The notes under the pieces were generated by a model. It did not search any database, was not told where the DNA came from, and saw only the letters and a list, made by a program, of their open reading frames with translations. Both the position numbers and the translations under genes were made by a program. A stretch of DNA of 40,000 nucleotides, from NCBI GenBank assembly GCA_034096865.1, contig JAWQFJ010018229.1, positions 72,501 to 112,500 on the forward strand. Reading direction: 5' to 3'. The first letter of the stretch is position 1; each line of letters starts with the position of its first letter. The stretch comes from Theodoxus fluviatilis (Eukaryota > Mollusca > Gastropoda > Cycloneritida > Neritidae). Below are positions 12,480 to 24,642 of this stretch, piece after piece.

Positions 12480-13979
12480 CAAAAGCTAAACAAAACCAGA
12501 GGTGTGAAGTGAACGACTGGACTACCAGTTTCCAACCGTGTGGAATTACGCGGCTAATTTGATGGCCGATTATTCTCTCGGTGCCCGTTGCCAACAGTGA
12601 AAGGAAAATTCTCCGCTTTGTGGTCCACATGGACTTCGAGCAGAGTGCAATGTCGAAGGAATTGAATTAGCCGAATGTTCAGCGTGTGTCCACAAGTTAC
12701 TCGTGTGAATGTTGTGTTTCTCGCTGGAATGCAGGATTCGTGGAAAGATGCTATGGCCTGAGACGGACGGAATACCGTCCTGATGTGAACGCTCTTTCGT
12801 TGATGTGACAGTGCGCAATTGTATGTATCATATGACAGTGGCAAACGCTTGCGCCAACAGAAAACTATTTTCCCCATCCCATAATTGTGCACCTGATATT
12901 TCAAGGGAAATGTTAGTCTTCGCTTCGAACGCAGCTGTAGCTATACGGATATCATCGCCACGAAAATCTTATTCAAACTACTACTTGGTATTTCTCGTAT
13001 GTCAAAAATCTTTAGAATCCAAAGAAAACATAACAAACATTCGTTTACACTCGCCATACCAAATGTCATGTTTAGGCTGTCTTATTGTCACAGCTCATAT
13101 GGATAATGTTTTTCCTGGCATGAACGGAGACGGACATTTTGACACGGACTAATTGTGTGGGAAAGCGGTCGCGTAAGCAGAAATCCGGGCCCCCTACCAA
13201 GCAGTAAGTATTGATGGGATTATGTCTGGTAGGCTGTTACAATGGTCTTTCTCTTTGCCTCTTTAGGCGACAACTCACTGGAGAAGTGCATTGTAAGCTA
13301 TAGATAATAGTCATGAACAAACTACGTGCCTGTCGTCGTTTGAGCAATCCTGTGATAAGTGATAAGTTTATATTCTTCGGTCACTGATTTTCCCGTTATG
13401 GTCAGGCTTTTCTAGAGCGTCTCCTATGAGTTCAAACTAACTACAGTCATTAGTGCGCCACTTTCGGACGATACTGCCTTTAAGACGTGTAACAGCTGAA
13501 TACAATCTTAACACTAATCCTCTTTCACTTATAGCTGTATGGTCAGTAGAATGAACCGCGATTCACATACAACTCAAAACAGTATTAAGACCCAGCATTT
13601 TTCAATGACATCATCATATAAATACCCTGCTTCATTTATCTCAAATTTTAAGGGGATAGGTCATCACAAAAATACGCATTCATCATTCCGTAGTCCGCAC
13701 GGATTGATGCTTTGCACAAGGAGCACGGGCGTATGCAGAGCGGATTGTGGCACTAGACAGGCTGTGCAGTGCGCAAACAGGGCTAGGTGCCAGCGTCCAG
13801 TTTGGATTACAAGGACGCCCTCCAAGCCGAGGCGTCCATGTCAGCCAAGCACACTGAGCAAAGGCTGCGAGGCGTCGGTTTACCGGCCATCACGTCATGC
13901 AGGCAACCTGTGTGCATACATTATCTTCTGCCTCTCTGCCTCTTCGACTTCAATCTAACGCATACAGTGAATGCAGGTT

Positions 13980-13980
<1 letters not shown>

Positions 13981-14067
<87 letters not shown>
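13981..14067. repeat. (GT)n microsatellite
   Basis: GT dinucleotides, uninterrupted after the first few bases. Confidence 0.97.
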
Positions 14068-14069
<2 letters not shown>

Positions 14070-15012
14070 TGGTTTCTTTTTCTGGCACTATGAGCATAAC
14101 AGCACAGCAGTGAAATTACACAGGCAAGTTTCATACGCGGTGCAGCGTCAAACAGTCCTGAGTAAGTGTACAGAACTGAAGGTCGTAAAATACAGAGGCA
14201 TCATTTGTAACACACGACAAAGTCAATAAGGAAATTATGCAAAAGTACTTACTATTGGCACGTGAAAGCATGTTTGTCTTAAACATCTGTGAATACAGTC
14301 TTGACCAAATGCAAATGCTCTCCCATTGCATTATGCGTGGTATCACCTCGCATCCTTCACTCTAAAGCCGAAGTTCCGGGATTAACGATTAGGAGGCATT
14401 TCCCCCACTTTGTCTCTCTCGTTCGAGTCAAAATAACATCTGACCGGATACATATGATTGGTCTGATAAGTAATTAGCGGTCCAGATAGTCGAGTTCATG
14501 TATGCACATAGTATAATCTGATCTAAATTAGTCCAAACGTTTATTGAAGAGTAATTAATTCCTTGCAGTTTTTCTGGCACTTTAATTTGGACATTTATCT
14601 GTCGGCTATAGAAGAAAAAGCACTGATTGATAAATACAATGCGATATCAGTTCAATTTCTCAAATATGCAACAATACAGGAAATACATCCAAAATTGTTT
14701 TCAATATTTATTTCATGTATCATTAACATCTACTTAAAGTAACATATACGTGTTCAACGGGTAATTTTAATTATGCATACACCAATACGTATCTGACAAG
14801 TTTGACATTGCAGGATGTAATAAGTTCATATCTGCAGGTTTTGTTATACCGATTCTCTCTAACAAATGTTCATCGACACAGCAATACAAAATTGCATGAT
14901 TTCTCACAACCTCCCCACCCACCCACCCCTCCAGTTTCATAGCCTTTCCCCCTTCCACCCCCCACTCCCCGCCAAGCATTAACCACATTAATCTGCTCTC
15001 TCCCTCCCCTCA

Positions 15013-15014
<2 letters not shown>

Positions 15015-15086
<72 letters not shown>

Positions 15087-15104
15087 ACACACACACACAC
15101 ACAC
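15015..15104. repeat. (TC)n-(AC)n compound microsatellite
   Basis: About 42 bp of TC passes directly into about 48 bp of AC with one AT interruption. Confidence 0.96.
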
Positions 15105-15206
15105 TCGAATTCTGCTTCAGCTCATCCAGTTTGCGCATAAGCACACGTACATATATATGCACACTACAAAATACATAATAACGCATGTGCACGCATTCTC
15201 TTGCAC

Positions 15207-15240
15207 ATTCTCTCTCTCTCTCTCCCTCTCTCTCGATCTC

Positions 15241-15289
<49 letters not shown>

Positions 15290-15394
15290 CGGCGCGAACA
15301 TATAAATGCACACATTAGGCGCGGACATGCACACACACACACATTCACACGCACACATACACATTCACACAAACGCACAAACACACACACATTC
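15207..15394. repeat. TC tract followed by CA-rich repeat
   Basis: Interrupted TC (15207-15278) continues into AC and then into CA-rich DNA with CATTCACA and CGCACA variants. It ends about 45 bp short of the exon 3 donor. Confidence 0.9.
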
Positions 15395-15439
15395 ATACGG
15401 CTCAAGGAAGAAAAGGGGACTTACTAAAGTTGCACTCAC

Positions 15440-15661
15440 TGTTGTACGGACCCATCTGGGGGTGGTGCATCAGGGATTCGGCATTGGCCAGACTCACGCC
15501 GTTGACGGAATACGCTTGGACAGGTTTGTTGCTTGAAGACACCGGAACAGGATATGACATGCCTGGCATGCGTAGTTCGTCTGTGCCAGTGTCTAAAGGG
15601 GAAAGACCCAGGCCTCGCGTTTCGGAAGCAGGGGATTGGTAGCGACTGTTCGACCACAATG
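15440..15661 (-). CDS. otx: Otx exon 3: common N-terminal exon
   Basis: Acceptor with a strong pyrimidine tract ending ACTTGCAG (AG at 15663-15662). Donor A|GTGAGT at 15440/15439, phase 1 at both ends, 222 nt. The frame reads LWSNSRYQSPASETRGLGLS, then MPGMSYPVPV, AYSVNGVSLANAESLMHH and ends PQMGPYN. The MSY...(Y)SVNG(V)SL...LMHH...GPYN pattern corresponds to the conserved Otx N-terminus that leads into RKQRRE. This makes it the counterpart of the first coding exon in other animals. Met codons at 15569 and 15560 could serve as starts for a third, shorter form. A second donor, A|GTAAGT (15425/15424), lies 15 nt downstream in frame and would add five residues. Confidence 0.88.
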
Positions 15662-16210
15662 CTGCAAGTAAAAAGAGAAAAAAGGAAAATTATGCAAGAA
15701 TCTCTGGCTTGGATACTATCCACAAAGATGAAATGACAATCTTTACCGGTTCATCGCAGGTCGCTGGTAGCGAACGTTCGGCTGAACGTTTAGCAGAATT
15801 CGTCGTGGGCAATATAATACACAGGACAATTTTCAACAGTACGTTCCAGGTCACTGATAATGAGCATTAATTAAGTAGCAAGACTGCTACGAGTAAAAAG
15901 AGGACAAAGTAATCATGCAAGGTTACCTGGCTTAGATATTACTTCGAAATTCACCGTTGTTTAGCAGAATTCATCGTGGACAATATAATGCATATCGAAT
16001 TACATATTTCGACAGCTCATCGCATGCAACTGTTAGTGACCATTAAGATGCAAGTATGCTGCAAGTGAAAATAGAAAATTGTAATGTTGCGCAACTTTCT
16101 GGCTTGGATACGACATTGAAATTCATCCACATACAGCAATATGCATGAAGGGCAACACGTTTCAGATATTCTTAGCAGGCCATTGGTATAGCAAGCGTTG
16201 GACCACACAA
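15632..16210. repeat. otx: Diverged tandem triplication of the exon 3 acceptor region
   Basis: A unit of about 171 bp containing the first ~30 bp of exon 3, its acceptor and the adjoining intron is repeated at least three times. Markers are CTGGCTT at 15704, 15927 and 16099, and the TAGCAGAATTC-type word at 15791, 15962 and (diverged) 16133. Copy 1 carries an extra ~50 bp with another piece of the exon-start sequence. Copies 2 and 3 retain acceptor-like ends: TTTTTACTCGTAG in copy 2, and TTTTCACTTGCAG (AG at 16060-16059) in copy 3. Confidence 0.8.
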
Positions 16211-16353
16211 ACACTGGTCGACTAAGAAAAAGAAACAAACAAACAAACAAACAAACGAAATAAACAAAAATGTTAGGCTATTGTAGATTTTAGTGTGACT
16301 CCAAAAATTATCCGTTGCATACATGGATTCAACATGAGCACTACATTGCGTTT

Positions 16354-16356
<3 letters not shown>

Positions 16357-16407
<51 letters not shown>
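16357..16407. repeat. (GA)n microsatellite
   Basis: GA dinucleotides, about 50 bp, preceded 100 bp upstream by six AAAC units. Confidence 0.96.
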
Positions 16408-16661
16408 TTGATTCAATTTTACCTTGAAGAGGTGCATAACAAATAGCGCAAAACAAGAAGAACATATTTCATCGTGAAACCACGAAAATATATTGTCACA
16501 ATGGTGTTTACTTTAGAGAGGTTTTAATGCATAATTCTCCAGAGCTTGTAGTAAATACTGACTCTGATAATCTCTTCCTGGATGCATGTATCTGGAACAT
16601 TTGTGAGGATGATGATATCGGCTAGTTAATTGTGTTCGTGCGTGTTTGTGTGCGTGTGCGC

Positions 16662-16663
<2 letters not shown>

Positions 16664-16717
<54 letters not shown>

Positions 16718-16718
16718 T
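16664..16718. repeat. (GA)n microsatellite
   Basis: GA dinucleotides with one AA interruption, preceded by a short GT/GC alternating stretch. Confidence 0.96.
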
Positions 16719-18605
16719 ATGGGTCGAGTCTATTAGTAGTGGAGTTGTTGATTATACAAAATCAATGATCGGTTGTGATTCTATCGGAATTTATCGAACG
16801 ATGATAGCAAAGGCGAGCAGGCAATTATTTTTCAAAAATGGACAACAATCTGTACGCTGTATTACATAAAATGCAACGTTTTAGGTCCTGACACTAATGA
16901 AACATGCAGCTCTAGTGCGTTCATAATTCTGTGCATCACAAAAGATTAGGTTTTCCGGCGCATTAACCTTTGTAGGCTATGTAAGGCCATCGCACACGAT
17001 AAAACATCACTGCTGGTCACAGAGAGTCAAATGTCGATTTTTCAAGTCATTCGGTCTGTGTGAATCGTGTATAGGGATTCGTGAAATAAACAAAATAGAA
17101 GCAGATCGAATAATCCATAGACATACATGTATCATAGCAACAATAGCGCTAAGCCTGTATGGAAGTTGTAAGAAAAATATTATGAATGCAATAATATCAC
17201 GAATGCCCGAATTGTTCCACCGAAATTACGATGCATGGAGTGCCTCAAAACAAGAAACATGTGAACATGATTTTTCTGTGCTAAACTGATCTCGACATCG
17301 TCAAAACGGCTAGTATTGGCCAGTGAGATCTGAACTCTCATCGCCACTAACTGCAAGGTAAATCATGCTGGGAGAAAAAACCGTGCAGAGCAACAAATGT
17401 CCGTAAGCTCCCTTGTGCACAGCTGTCAGTGCGTGAGCTCACACTAGGATCTGATTTGAGTGGTGGATTTAAATTGTAAAAATAACATAGTGAACGAATG
17501 TAATATTTGCAGAAAAACAGTCGCACTGAATATCCGGAACATAAATGATTATTCTAAGAAAGACACGCAGTATATTAAAAACGGTTTCCTGAAACTGCCT
17601 GCATACCTCTCAATGTAAAAGATTGCAACCCCCACCCACAAAAAGGTTTTTTAAAGAGTGCACTCCCAAAAATAAAAGCAGAACAGAAGAAATAGAAAAC
17701 CTCAATGTTCTCGATATTTATTTATCGCTACGTGACATTCAACGCATATTGAAACAAGTGCATACAAAACTGATAGCAATTTGAATATTATTGATGCCAT
17801 ACTGACTCAAGCGCATATAATTTTTTTTATAAATTTCGATTTTAAGTAAATAGATTTCTTTCACTTCGGATTGAATCCGTTCTTATAAAATGACAGATGA
17901 AATTCATGTGAAGGAAGCGAACTCTAATGATGCAGAAGTTCAAACAAAACCACTCTGCAACATTTGGTTGCAGTTCATTACAATGTATCGTGTGAACAGC
18001 ACGCCTATTTGTAACAAATCAATTACAAAGACAAACATTATCATCGCCATTTCATGCCTAACCAGCCCCACCAGAGAACTGATCATGTAAACATTGATCA
18101 CCGCCTAATCAATGTCGGTAGTCTGAGGTCAAATCATCTCGAGGAATTATGAAAAGGCGATTATCACAAAGTACGGATATGCTCACCATCGACCTCATCA
18201 CAACCAGCAATTGCAGAGCAATAACTAATTAATACAAAGCGACGCACACCCGCTTTTACATCTCAGTAAATAAAGTGGACATACCCAGTGTCTTCCTGGC
18301 AAATATTCAGTTCTTTTAAATAACAAACTCCCTGCAAGCTTGTGGGAGTTGCATTACCGACACACTTCATCACCACGGGCAGACGACAAATTCTTCAGGT
18401 GCAACAGACATCGCAAAGCCTCTTACTGGATATAAACCCACAGAGACCAGACAGAAACTCCATCTCCTCAGACAACAGCAAAAAGCTAAGTCCATCCTCT
18501 TTTACAACACTGACATGGCACGGGTGTCTATAAATGATATCCTTCACAGAGAGAAAAAAGCACGGACATTTGCACGATCTGAAAAAACAACAACAACCAA
18601 CTTAC

Positions 18606-18642
18606 GAGTATAATAGGTGCTAGCTGAGTAGAAGGGGTTCAT
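18606..18642 (-). CDS. otx: Otx beta-type first coding exon
   Basis: ATG at 18642-18640 (G at -3, A at +4) opens MNPFYSASTYYT, then the exon ends after one base at a strong donor, TACTC|GTAAGT. The leftover C joins CA from exon 3 to make Pro and continues PLWSNSRYQ in the correct frame, so phase 1 matches exactly. The exon is too short to be detected as an open frame. It has 12 full codons, and a Tyr/Ser-rich opening is plausible for an Otx N-terminus. A second ATG 16 nt upstream (18658) in another frame makes a 12-codon uORF ending in TAG that overlaps the start. Confirmation would need a transcript. Confidence 0.72.
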
Positions 18643-18699
18643 TGCAAATGGCAGGCATGAAGAACTTGTCTCACTTCGGAGCGCAGACACGAGGAGAAG

Positions 18700-19420
18700 G
18701 CGAAGCTCACACGCTATCTCTCAGAACACGAGCACAGTCACAGCTGACGTAGAATCCACACTCCGGGTCCGCTCCGGGGTGGGGAACCCCACCAATGCTA
18801 CACGGCAAAGTCACTGTGGATGCGATGCCTCCAGGCGCTGACTATCGTAACAAGTCCCTCGATGTCAAATCGCACGTGTGTGGCCGCAGTAGTTACACTG
18901 CGTCAGCGTTGCCCGCCCTCCTCGTTATGAGCTCACGCCGCCGTGGCGATAAGAGATATGATGAGAGGACGGCAACGAGGCAAAAAGGAAGAAGGGCTGG
19001 GGTGGGGAGGATGGAGGATAAATGTGGTAAGGGGGTGGGGTGCGGGTTCAGGAAGGATGACGAGGTAGTAAGCAGTAGTCCCTAGCGAATCAAGATGAGC
19101 GGGGGAAAACACGTGCAAAGGGCGAGGAGCGGGCGAGGCGAGGCGCTCGCTGCTTTCTCCACTACAGTCGGGGCAGACGAGAGCTGCTGGTGTAGGCAGC
19201 CAGCCAGAAGCTAGCTCTTGTCCCTTCCCCCTGCCCGCTTGCCTTGGAGGCTGAGCGCCCGGCTGCGCTGCAGAGCGGATGGACCAATGGCAGCCCTTCT
19301 CGACTCGCTATTGTCTTACCACTTCCGAGGGCCCGCCCCCTCATCCTCTCTTCCCCTTCGTCCCACCCCCAGCCCTGCCCATCTCCAGGGGGGTCGCGGC
19401 CGCTTGTTTTGGTGAGGGAA
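18700..19420 (-). promoter_or_regulatory. otx: Probable beta promoter region, GC-rich and TATA-less
   Basis: Directly upstream of the beta exon lies about 0.7 kb of CpG-rich DNA. Reading toward the gene it has a GC box (GGGGGCGGGC, 19340-19331), an Ets site (CGGAAGT, 19327-19321), inverted CCAAT boxes (19287-19283 and 18796-18792), GATAAG near 18948 and a CRE-like TGACGTAG (from 18745). No TATA box is near the exon. A TATAAAG on this strand at 19698-19692 is the only upstream candidate. The start site cannot be placed from sequence. Confidence 0.5.
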
Positions 19421-19559
19421 CAGTAGCAGTAGCAATGAGGGGCTAAGGGAGGGAATGAGTGAGGAAGCGTTGAGAGGAGACAGAGGGAGAGGAGAGTTGA
19501 AGTGACAGTATTAGTCACATGTATGGAGTTCAAAACGCTGTTTTTGAAGATAAACAGAC

Positions 19560-19675
19560 GAACGGACGGACGGACGGACGAACGAACGGACATACATACA
19601 CACGCGCAGGCGCACGCGCGCGAGAACACACACACAGACACACGCGCGCGCGCACAGACAGGCAAGCAAGCAAGC
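19560..19675. repeat. Mixed GACG/CATA/CA/CG simple repeats
   Basis: Short runs of GACGGACG, ACATACATA, ACACAC and a CGCGCG stretch follow one another. The alternating purine-pyrimidine CGCGCG/CACACA segments are Z-DNA-prone. Confidence 0.85.
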
Positions 19676-19851
19676 ATCCAAGCAGATGATACTTTATAGT
19701 TAAAATTCCATTGATAACTAAATACACTATGCGATTTTTGCCATGGCAAACACGATTAAAACCTTTCTCTCTTGCACAGAGGACGATGGATGAGGCAATG
19801 ACGCAGGTACGAGGTGGACAGTGTTGCTATAAATAATATATATAAAAAATT

Positions 19852-19852
<1 letters not shown>

Positions 19853-19924
<72 letters not shown>
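19853..19924. repeat. (CT)n microsatellite
   Basis: 72 bp of uninterrupted CT. Confidence 0.97.
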
Positions 19925-19925
<1 letters not shown>

Positions 19926-20634
19926 CTGAGACAGAAACAGTGCTATTCAAATTTCAAGGAATCCCCGCTTTACTTGACACGGGCCGACCGTGAGAGTGTT
20001 TTAATAAATATTTAGACATCATGAAATTCCAAGGGACTGGTACACCACGCGGACAGTGTGGGTTGTAGGTCAACCTGTCAGCTGGCCATCAATTCAAACA
20101 ATGGCGATGGAAAGCTTTCAGCCGCTCTCGAGTACTCTGCATTCCAACTGACGTCTTAATCCACCCAACCGCCGGAAGGGATCGCCGCGATTCATACGGG
20201 AGAATACCACGGCCGTAACGAGTAGCTGTCCCTCTGGCTGGTCAAAGGTGCACCTTCTGTGGAGGTCAATCCTCGGACGCGACACACGGATCGGCACACA
20301 CAAAGGAACAATACCACGTTTCCGGCATGCTGCATCGAGTGCAACGCTGTCCTCGGGCACTCATTTGAGGCGCAGCCGTCAACAGCCATCAGAGCTACTC
20401 CGCATCTCGACTAGTTACAACTAGAGGACCCAAACTACTAATGGCGCTTTGAGGAATGGGGACCACGACACACGTCAAGTAGAAGGTCAGGGGTATTGTA
20501 CACCGGTCCATTACTGTCATTTGCACGGACTGGGTGGAGGAGACACAGGTGTAAGGAGAGACGATGGAGGAGACAAGTGTGACAGCGAGACTGTCACGGA
20601 TACAACCCCATCCACCCATTTGTAAATGTGTGGT

Positions 20635-20713
20635 GTGTGCGTGCGTACGTGCGTGCGTACGTGCGTGCGTGCGTGTGCGCGCACTCGCGCGCGTGTGTGT
20701 GATTCAGATAGAA

Positions 20714-20785
<72 letters not shown>

Positions 20786-20796
20786 ACAGACAGACA
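20635..20796. repeat. GTGC-type and (GACA)n-(GGCA)n repeats
   Basis: GTGCGTGCGTAC-type alternation (Z-DNA-prone) is followed by GACA units that turn into GGCA units and back to GACA. CA-rich simple sequence continues to about 20910. Confidence 0.95.
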
Positions 20797-21457
20797 AAAG
20801 GTCAGGCTGAGACAAAAACACAGGCACTAAAACACACACTAAACACATCTATACACACCAAACACACACACACATACATACATACACAAACTTACACATA
20901 CATACATGTACACGAACAATATGTGCTTTTTCATTGAGCCTTATTATACTAAATTAAGAGGCGCCAAACAAATTTTATTGCAGAGGTCTTCGGTTAAACT
21001 CGGCGAAGTCAAATTTATCTCACGTTCACCATTATCCTACCCATCTGCGACGTGTAATTTCTCTTATTTTAATCATAATCTTATCCATCTGAAATATTGT
21101 ACAAAAGAGTCACACGTTTCGATGTCAAACATCGCCGAGATCTCCGACTCGGCAAATGTTCGCAGTCATCCAGGGAGGACGAGTGACTTGCAGTACACGG
21201 GCCAGCGGCGTGGGAAGAGCCAGCTATTGAGATTAGTGCAACGAGGTCAGTCTGTCAGTGTCGTGCTGCCTGTTGAAGGCATGAGGTTTACTCGATAGCT
21301 GCCTGCAGTGCTATGGATGGCACAGGTTAGGAGTTTCAGACAGCACATCTCTGTTGTCATCCGACCGTGAATACCTTCGACGATCAATTTATTGGCTTGT
21401 TAGGTGACTAGCCTTCGATCTCAGAGAGCAACACTCCTGCAACGCTCTTGCAGGTGA

Positions 21458-21868
<411 letters not shown>

Positions 21869-22389
21869 AGAGAGCCTTGTGTTTAGCGCTCTATGTGCTG
21901 AATTCCAGGGATTGCATTAAAAAAAGAGATGTTCAATTCGCACCAACGAAAAACCTCAAATCTGAAGATGGCGTATGCGGTCTCAACTGCAAATGAAATG
22001 ATGCTGACATATAGTTCTTCGAGTATAATAATTTCGTGATAACATGCATTTTAATCCAAAATATACGGAAGTTCTGCCTTCAATTATTACATTCTTTATA
22101 ACACGACAAATTTACCCCGACACAGAACAAGCAACGTTGATATCCATCCACATCGTCTACTACCAATCGTTCCATATACGAGCTCATACAATATCCTTTA
22201 GTCAACACTGCACGTATTTCCTCCTTTCATGCTCTTCATATTCGGAAGTCTTCCCTAAAGTGAGTCCACCACTCCCTAACATTCTTCTCTGAACAACGAG
22301 TCTGTCCTTTTCTGAGGACAAAACCGTGCACACCTGGATCTGTGTGTCGTGTTCAAGGTCGCCTCCTGCCCTTTCCCGCCTTCCCATTG

Positions 22390-22427
22390 TGACGTCGACT
22401 GCCGTTTGCTGACGTCAAGTGACGTCA
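22390..22427. promoter_or_regulatory. otx: Three phased CRE/ATF sites
   Basis: TGACGTC starts at 22390, 22410 and 22420. The last two are perfect palindromic TGACGTCA. Spacings of 20 and 10 bp put all three on one face of the helix. TGACGTCA is the CREB/ATF-family site. Location is about 3 kb upstream of the probable beta promoter. Confidence 0.5.
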
Positions 22428-22473
22428 GTGATGCCCCACCCTACGCCTGCTGCACAGAATTTTTGGAGCACAC

Positions 22474-22499
22474 AGAGAGAGAGACAGAGAGACAGAGAC

Positions 22500-22542
<43 letters not shown>
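22474..22542. repeat. (GA)n/(GACA) microsatellite
   Basis: GA dinucleotides with GACA interruptions at the left end. Confidence 0.95.
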
Positions 22543-22544
<2 letters not shown>

Positions 22545-22648
22545 TAGAGGGAAAGGTCAATTGGTAGCAGCTGGTCCAACTGGAACTCTATACAGCCAAA
22601 CACAAGCAGCATCGACGTTGATGTAGGGGGGAAAAACGAATGTCACAG

Positions 22649-22650
<2 letters not shown>

Positions 22651-22700
<50 letters not shown>

Positions 22701-22935
22701 GGAGGGAGAGAAAGACACAGAGAGATAGAAAGACAGAGAGAAAGACAGAGAGATAGAAAGACAGAGAAAGACAGAGAGAGAGAGAGAAAGACAGAGAAAT
22801 ACACACACAGAGAGTGAAAGACAGAGAGAAAGACAGAGAGAAAGGCAAAAAGACAGAGAGAGAGAAAGACAGAGAGATAAAAAGACACAGAGAGAGAAAG
22901 ACAGAAAGACAGAGAGAGAAAGAGAGTAAGAGAGA
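22651..22935. repeat. GA-rich microsatellite with AAAGACAGAGAG units
   Basis: About 45 bp of pure GA followed by about 235 bp of imperfect 10-14 bp units built from GAAAGACAGAGA, some carrying GATA. Confidence 0.93.
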
Positions 22936-24477
22936 ACTCTTGAGTCTATCATGGAAGAAACTTCATAAAAGTGAAAAGGCAGATACGAACAGAAGATACA
23001 TGTATGAAGAAATATTAATAAGAAATATTCATCTCAAAACCAACATGAACTGAAAAAAGAAAATATTTCTCCCTCAGATTGAATATAAACATTTTCGTGG
23101 GAATTCATTTTGATTCATACCCATACAAATTTCAACGGTGTGCCCTTTCAGCAAAACTAAGAGCTTTGCCAAACAATGTCGCCACGTCAATACTCAAAGG
23201 CAAAGGCCCATCGTCTCCACAGTGTGTACATACATGCACCCGCGTCTCCGTGGGTTCCTGCACCTTCTGCCTCATCATCCGTGACCTGGGATGACGAAGA
23301 CAGAGTACATCGGTAAATTCCGCCACGGTTTATTGTCCCGTATAAGCAGCTTAAAGGCAAGCAAGGTGCAGTAACTCGGGTATAACATTACTCCACTGAC
23401 TCGGCCGCCTCCCTAGAGATCCAAGGCTCGGCCACACCTGGCCGTTGCTTGAGTGTGAGTATAGAAAGCTTTCGACAGACCGTCTCCCTTTCTGTTCCAG
23501 CTGATGTGTGACTGGCCATGCAAAAGCCAGTCCTAACTCGATATTTTGGTGTTTGGAAATGCAAGTATTTTTAACGTCTGCAGCCTTTTCTGATTAATTG
23601 TATATAAGAATGAACTTAGTAATATGGAAATTGTAGAAGTCATGCACTTTATGAAGATAGGAGTCGAAACCAGCGGTATTGTTGAGAAAATGACTTCCAA
23701 GATTCCCTTCTCGGGTGCGATATACCGGAGGTAAGGCAACGAACAGTTTTTTTTTCACGCATTTAAACGTATTTTTATGAAAAACTATTTTAACGGGCAA
23801 GCAAATTTGTTATTCCCGTCATGGATTTCTGCAAAAGCATGTAACAAACCCATATTAATTCCCATCGCGTATACATGTGTGTGGCGCCGAATTAGAGTAA
23901 ACGTTTTTAGTTTGTTGCCTTCCGTGTCGACCTAAAGACTGAAATCAGCTCCCCGTTTAACTACAGTTATTTTTAAGCATCGAATGAAATCACTCCAGTT
24001 TTAGCCAAAGAAGATGGAGTAGGATGTGTTGGGCAGAAGTCTTGACATTCGTAAACAGTGAAAACAGCTTACTTCTTTTTGTATATGGCGGGGTTACAGA
24101 AATATATGCATTACTCATTTATGTCGATGCACCAAGTTTAAACAAGTCAACATATTTGTTTGGTTGTTATTGATAAAAACACTTCGCTAATTCTATTCAA
24201 CAGAAGATTAGGTGAATGCAGTAAATCATTTAGTCATAATCCAACAAATCTTCATTCATTTGTAAGCTATGATTGGTGTTCTTTAATACAGTTTTCATAC
24301 TTTTCTTCACATAAATGGAATGGCGAAGAAAAGATTATTATTCCAGTCTTCTTAAAAACTTCTCAGGAAAGACTTCACGAAACCCCCCTACCCAAACTTC
24401 TCTCTACACGCAAAGAAATATATACAGTTTAAGCAAAGAAAGAAATGTGGTACCTCCCATGACTATGAATCTCACTG

Positions 24478-24478
<1 letters not shown>

Positions 24479-24563
<85 letters not shown>

Positions 24564-24642
24564 CACGCGCACGCACACACACACACACACACCACGCGCA
24601 CGCACACACACACGTACACACACACACACACACACACACACA
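24479..24642. repeat. (TC)n-(AC)n compound microsatellite with duplicated segment
   Basis: About 55 bp of TC, then AC interrupted twice by CACCACGCGCACGC, which indicates an internal duplication of about 38 bp. Confidence 0.95.

Larger units (their letters stand above)
15662..18605 (-). other. otx: Intron between beta exon and exon 3 (also part of alpha intron 2)
   Basis: Donor TACTC|GTAAGT at 18606/18605. Beyond the exon 3 junction repeats it holds (AAAC)n near 16233-16257, GA microsatellites at 16.36 and 16.66 kb, and otherwise AT-rich unique DNA from 16.7 to 18.6 kb in which I see no gene. A homeodomain-type TAATCC near 17110 is within chance expectation. Confidence 0.75.

Noticed and set aside
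15164..15405. Minus frames rich in Cys-Val near exon 3
   Set aside because: CA/GT microsatellite translation downstream of the real exon donor.
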